In this document: positions 61,037-64,000 of the stretch, one piece after another | Position numbering within the stretch: position 1 is the stretch's first letter | How the letters are laid out: every line of letters begins with the position of its first letter | NCBI RefSeq assembly: GCF_030295765.1 | Contig: NZ_AP027293.1 | Coordinates: forward strand, 108,194 to 172,193 | Direction: 5' to 3' | DNA from: Neptuniibacter halophilus | GTDB lineage: Bacteria; Pseudomonadota; Gammaproteobacteria; Pseudomonadales; Balneatricaceae | Length of the DNA: 64,000 nucleotides | Translations under genes and position numbers: made by a program | Notes under the pieces: generated by a model | The model's database searches: none | What the model saw: the letters and a program-made list of their open reading frames with translations, nothing else | What the model was told of the DNA's origin: nothing

Positions 61037-61612
61037 TCAGGCTTCAAGCGTGCGCTCGGTCAAACTATCCTTAATTTTCAGTCGAACGATACCTAAAGAA
61101 AGCAGGGGGTCTTTGTCACGAATCAGGTGCTGGTGCTGAAGCATGATCTCAGTTCTCAAGTATTGCTCCACCTGTTCCCATTCCTCGCTGTTATGCAGGT
61201 CCACCACGATCTCTCCAGCAAACCACGAAACATATAATGGCTTAACGCCTGTGTGCTGGTGGATTTCCTGATATAGGGTCTGGCTTTTCTGTGACACCGT
61301 ATCCAACCAGGTGCGTTTGTTCCCCTTAATTCGCTGGATGTTTCCGTGCTCTACATATGTTCGGGTGTTGAAAAAACCCAACTCGACCAGCTGCTCCACT
61401 ATCCACTGTGTATCAGTTGGGAAGTGGGGGGTCAAAGTAATCTCAAGCCCTTTATACTCACATTCCACGGCACGTAACCTTTCAGCCCAGGCTTGACTCT
61501 GCTCTGCTCTTACATGCTCATCAAAGGCACACAACAGGTCAATTTCCTCCTGTGATAGGGCGGTTATATCGGCATGATACCGTTCTCTTAATTCATTTAA
61601 TAAGGCACTCAT
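61037..61612 (-). CDS. hypothetical protein, 191 aa
   Basis: An acidic, aromatic-containing soluble protein of 191 residues without recognised motifs. It is preceded at 16 bases by palindrome copy 5 and lies between the three-repeat HTH gene and the DndC-like gene. Confidence 0.55.
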   Translation of the reverse strand: MSALLNELRERYHADITALSQEEIDLLCAFDEHVRAEQSQAWAERLRAVECEYKGLEITLTPHFPTDTQWIVEQLVELGFFNTRTYVEHGNIQRIKGNKRTWLDTVSQKSQTLYQEIHQHTGVKPLYVSWFAGEIVVDLHNSEEWEQVEQYLRTEIMLQHQHLIRDKDPLLSLGIVRLKIKDSLTERTLEA

Positions 61613-61627
61613 AGCGGTTCCCCATTT

Positions 61628-61642
61628 GTTGTCAGTGACAAC
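61628..61642. promoter_or_regulatory. palindrome GTTGTCAGTGACAAC, copy 5
   Basis: Perfect copy, 16 bases before the start of the 61037-61612 gene, overlapping where its ribosome site or promoter would be. Confidence 0.8.
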
Positions 61643-61731
61643 TTTTCCTCGTAGTCAGGGCCATAGGTAGGATATGGCCCGGTTTGGTTTTCAGTCAGAC
61701 CAGCTTCATCATGAGGTGGTCAGGGTAAAAA

Positions 61732-61746
61732 GTTGTCAGTGACAAC
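61732..61746. promoter_or_regulatory. palindrome GTTGTCAGTGACAAC, copy 6
   Basis: Perfect copy immediately after the stop of the DndC-like gene, 90 bases from copy 5. The two copies flank the promoter region of the 61037-61612 gene. Confidence 0.8.
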
Positions 61747-61748
61747 TT

Positions 61749-63524
61749 TTAGAAAAGACGTTGAAGTTTGAATTCCTCATCTGCTCCCAGTTTCTCAACG
61801 ATCGCCTTTGGATCATTCAGAATGGGACGCAGACCATGCCGCCAGATTTGGCTGCTCATACGCAGCATCCGGTCATATTCTGAATGTGAGCCTTTGTTAA
61901 TGCTGACGATCCCCAGATTCATCAGGTAGTGGAGGGACGCTCCCGGTGCTGCATAGCCATCTGCAAACTTGTTTATGGCGTATTTCATATCTAAGGTCGC
62001 AAACAGGTAGAGTCCTTCAGGATCGAAACTGAACTCTTCACTGGTATTCGCGGCGGTGTAGATGCTGCCGTCAGCCTTTACCACGGTGTCTTCACAGCCT
62101 GTCATTGCAGCATTCATATCGCGTAGCCCGTTAAACACGCCGTAATAATCTTCATCAACGAACGGAACTGATGTCTGCGGCACATCATTTAGAAGAGGGA
62201 AGCGTGGCATATGAGATAAATCGCTTGGCGGTAAGAGCAGACCGCGGCCTTCTTCATAAATTTCGTTCCAGATACGTACCGCTTCCATAGGACGGTGATA
62301 CCCATATCGGGACCACTGACACTCGATAGCCATAACCTCTTCAAAAGTGATGACTTGGAAACGAGGGGAAATGCCCAGTGCGTGAGCTGCTTCCTCTTCC
62401 ATGACCTGAATTGAGATTGCCATTTTCAGCAATTCTTCCGTGAACTCGGGACTGTATGAATTCGGGCGGATATCCAGTGTGCCGTCAGCATTGACCTTAC
62501 GGGCCAGCCAAGTACGGCGTGAAGGATCGTTGTGACAGGCCTGTAGGTAGTTGCGGAACGCCCATAGATGGCGCATGAATTTGTATTCTTCCTGCTCCAT
62601 CATGGCATTCATGGATTTGTCATCTTCTGATGCAAGGCACACCCAGCATCCGTAGCGTGCACCACAAGACGTAGACCCGGCCTTGCCTTCTGCAGCATTG
62701 ACCATGCACTCGCCATTGTTGGCTGCGCGATACGTTTCAATTAAGGACTCAAAATTTGAGTAACAATCCATTTCGTTGTTCGTCACCAGACCAATAATCC
62801 AAAAAATATCGTCCAGACTCATACTGGCTATTGGAGAAAGCAGGTTTTGATTACCGCGTTTGATATGTCGATCCGGACGCTCACCCGCTGCAATCATATC
62901 GGCCTTACGGTATTCGCTTTCGTCATATCGCTTGCCCACCAGCGTTAGTACCTTGTCTTCGTATTTGCTGGATAGATCAGCCAGAATCTTTTTCTGCATG
63001 CGCTGAATTGGACCGACTTTCATGCTCACTGAGCATTTGCGGTTACTCGTTTGGGCGGTTGTAGCAATGGTGCGGCCACCGATGATATTGACTAGATAGT
63101 TTTCTGACAGCGAAGGCATGGCGACATGTACTGTCACTGGCAGACTATGTTCTAGCGCGTAAAGACGGATCCGGGCCAGCTCTGAGTGGGTATGCAAGGC
63201 AATAACCGGGTTTTCGAGGAGGGTGTCTGAGTGCATGATTGCCAGAGGAGGGCACTGCTCCGGCCCATGTTCTTCGACGTACTCACGCATAGCATTGAGC
63301 ACCAGACAGAGCTTTACGCTGGAGTCCTTGCCGCCGCTGAAGAGATCAAATAGAGCCCAACCATTTTCTAAGTATCTGCGGATGACACCTTTGATCGCAG
63401 AGATCTTTTCATCAAGGGGATCCCCTTGATGAAAACCCGCTGGCAGTTCTAGGGTTACATCCACCAGCGATAGTTTCTGTGTAGGTGTGTCAAATAACTC
63501 TGACTGTATTTGAATCATGGTCAC
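61749..63524 (-). CDS. DndC-like PP-loop sulfurtransferase
   Basis: 591 residues. PP-loop FSGGKDSSVKL (about 61-71), then a Cys cluster SCGARYGCWVC and a following DDKSM (about 285-302), as in DndC, which adds sulfur to the DNA backbone with ATP and an iron-sulfur cluster. DndA, DndB, DndD and DndE are not present nearby, so full phosphorothioation is unlikely from this window alone. The C-terminal 250 residues are unrecognised. Driven by a shared leader. Confidence 0.8.
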   Translation of the reverse strand: MTMIQIQSELFDTPTQKLSLVDVTLELPAGFHQGDPLDEKISAIKGVIRRYLENGWALFDLFSGGKDSSVKLCLVLNAMREYVEEHGPEQCPPLAIMHSDTLLENPVIALHTHSELARIRLYALEHSLPVTVHVAMPSLSENYLVNIIGGRTIATTAQTSNRKCSVSMKVGPIQRMQKKILADLSSKYEDKVLTLVGKRYDESEYRKADMIAAGERPDRHIKRGNQNLLSPIASMSLDDIFWIIGLVTNNEMDCYSNFESLIETYRAANNGECMVNAAEGKAGSTSCGARYGCWVCLASEDDKSMNAMMEQEEYKFMRHLWAFRNYLQACHNDPSRRTWLARKVNADGTLDIRPNSYSPEFTEELLKMAISIQVMEEEAAHALGISPRFQVITFEEVMAIECQWSRYGYHRPMEAVRIWNEIYEEGRGLLLPPSDLSHMPRFPLLNDVPQTSVPFVDEDYYGVFNGLRDMNAAMTGCEDTVVKADGSIYTAANTSEEFSFDPEGLYLFATLDMKYAINKFADGYAAPGASLHYLMNLGIVSINKGSHSEYDRMLRMSSQIWRHGLRPILNDPKAIVEKLGADEEFKLQRLF

Positions 63525-63528
63525 TCAT

Positions 63529-63561
63529 CCTCGTAGGGGTGCCAGGCAGAGGTAGGATTTG
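63529..63561 (-). promoter_or_regulatory. shared leader, copy 7
   Basis: Minus strand CAAATCCTACC...CCTACGAGG; the two boxes are 13 bases apart, a wider gap than in other copies. Upstream, GTATAC and an AT-rich block with ATATAGTGTAATTAT also occur at the copy 6 promoter. Confidence 0.65.
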
Positions 63562-63663
63562 CCTGACGATTTAGAAAGAGTATACCAATAATCTACATAA
63601 TTACACTATATTTCCTATTAAATCTTTTCTACACAAAAAAACTATCATATACTTGTTGTGTCG

Positions 63664-63686
63664 AATCCTACAGACAACCTACGAGG
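63664..63686 (+). promoter_or_regulatory. shared leader, copy 8
   Basis: AATCCTACAGACAA then CCTACGAGG, ending 9 bases before the start of the small gene at 63695. The -10-like TATACT (63650-63655) lies just upstream. Confidence 0.7.
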
Positions 63687-63694
63687 CTATATGT

Positions 63695-63952
63695 ATGAAA
63701 AAGCGCTATATGAAAGCTCAGATCCGAGAGCTGCAGACCTTGAAAACGACTCTCGTTAATCGCTTACCCAGAACCTCTGCGGAGCCATTTCGTGTGGGGC
63801 ATTTGAACGAGGAGGGGGCCATGATCACAATTCCTAGTGGCCTCGGCGGTCACTTCACCTTGAACTATCAGGGGAGCGATAAGGGGGTTATGGTGTTTCA
63901 GGTGGCTAACCCCGGCTATGATCACTGGTTTTATAAGATTCCTATGGTTTGA
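63695..63952 (+). CDS. hypothetical protein, 85 aa
   Basis: 85 residues (MKKRYMKAQI start), with a basic N-terminal helix and a beta-rich C-terminus (GGHFTLNYQGSDKG). The ATG at 63695 is preferred: the frame extends upstream to 63653 but there it runs through the leader. Function unknown. Confidence 0.55.
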   Translation: MKKRYMKAQIRELQTLKTTLVNRLPRTSAEPFRVGHLNEEGAMITIPSGLGGHFTLNYQGSDKGVMVFQVANPGYDHWFYKIPMV

Positions 63953-63968
63953 GATAAGGATAGAGATA

Positions 63969-64000
63969 TGAATGTTTCGGAACATACCCAACAAGGATTG
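63969..64000 (+). CDS. start of a further gene, cut by the window edge
   Basis: ATG at 63969 after AAGGATAGAGAT opens MNVSEHTQQGL and continues past the end of the window. Too short to identify; it lies 17 bases behind the previous gene and is probably in its operon. Confidence 0.4.

Noticed and set aside
55767..61746. GTTGTCAGTGACAAC as the parS centromere
   Set aside because: The sites are 4-10 kb from parB and spread between accessory genes; possible in principle but a regulator operator is more likely.
61749..63524. Complete dnd phosphorothioation cluster
   Set aside because: Only a DndC-like protein is present; the neighbours do not resemble DndA, B, D or E.
1..64000. Search for relaxase, coupling protein, type IV secretion genes, rRNA, tRNA and resistance genes
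   Set aside because: None was recognised; the conjugative nature is inferred only from the pilus and plasmid functions.

Overview
The window looks like the accessory and replication half of a large conjugative-type plasmid from a gammaproteobacterium, probably marine or environmental (Marinobacter/Oceanospirillales/Vibrio-like by general appearance; the host cannot be fixed from the sequence). The reasons are a replication initiator resembling RctB next to a dense field of iterons, a parA/parB/RHH partition operon, a plasmid primase, an RdgC homologue, a KorA-like regulator, a thin type IV pilus operon of the R64/TCP kind, and long runs of short plasmid-type hypothetical genes. No relaxase, coupling protein, rRNA or tRNA was seen. 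The pilus operon suggests that the transfer genes lie outside the window.

Layout. 0-3.3 kb: a small polar protein, an unknown 525-aa protein and an EAL-HDOD signalling protein. 3.3-10.3 kb: a complete Wadjet (JetA-JetB-JetC-JetD) anti-plasmid operon with a fifth, apparently damaged gene at its 3' end and a divergent WYL-domain regulator. 10.3-23.5 kb: short accessory genes, including a DUF2971 protein, an orphan UmuD-like protease behind a perfect LexA box, an Eco57I-like DNA methyltransferase, a possible PD-(D/E)xK protein and a HipBA pair. 23.6-26.0 kb: a nine-gene operon of very small proteins headed by a KorA/TrfB-like repressor with palindromic operators. 26.1-28.2 kb: a tyrosine-recombinase C-terminal fragment, a candidate structured RNA between 28-bp direct repeats, a 54-aa peptide gene and a hypothetical gene. 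28.2-31.5 kb: an OafA-type acyltransferase cut by an IS256-family element with a clear 8-bp target duplication. 31.5-41.6 kb: the thin-pilus operon (two TcpQ/PilL-like proteins, PilN, PilO, PilP, PilQ, PilR, PilS, a PilT-like ATPase, PilV). 41.7-52.4 kb: rdgC, primase, rep, origin, a secreted nuclease and partition genes. 52.4-64 kb: two PP-loop PAPS-reductase/DndC-like proteins, a Fic protein, a ferredoxin, a large polyvalent ART-zincin protein, a DNA methyltransferase, a protein with three HTH-like repeats and several unknowns.

Four signals cut across genes. (1) HipA, Fic and the polyvalent protein end in a similar short tail (K-[IV]-D-hydrophobic-acidic-x-L-[AS]..., then P...G-I), and the ferredoxin carries the same core internally. 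This could be an export or partner-binding tag on plasmid effectors. (2) At least eight genes scattered over 53 kb share a leader, AATCCTAC...CCTACGAGG, and four of these also share a palindromic GTACCGTTAAATGGTAC-type operator: a plasmid-wide regulon. (3) Six perfect copies of the palindrome GTTGTCAGTGACAAC lie in intergenic gaps between 55.7 and 61.8 kb, a second regulon. (4) The origin holds two iteron families, thirteen copies around CCCCTTTTCCGCGTCGAG and seven copies of a TGAGTA...GCGGAA unit, four of them in a 45-bp tandem array with Dam sites.

Together the genes describe a self-maintaining element (replication, partition, toxin-antitoxin), equipped for mating contact (thin pilus), that attacks competing plasmids (Wadjet) and carries several nucleic-acid-modifying enzymes and candidate effectors.
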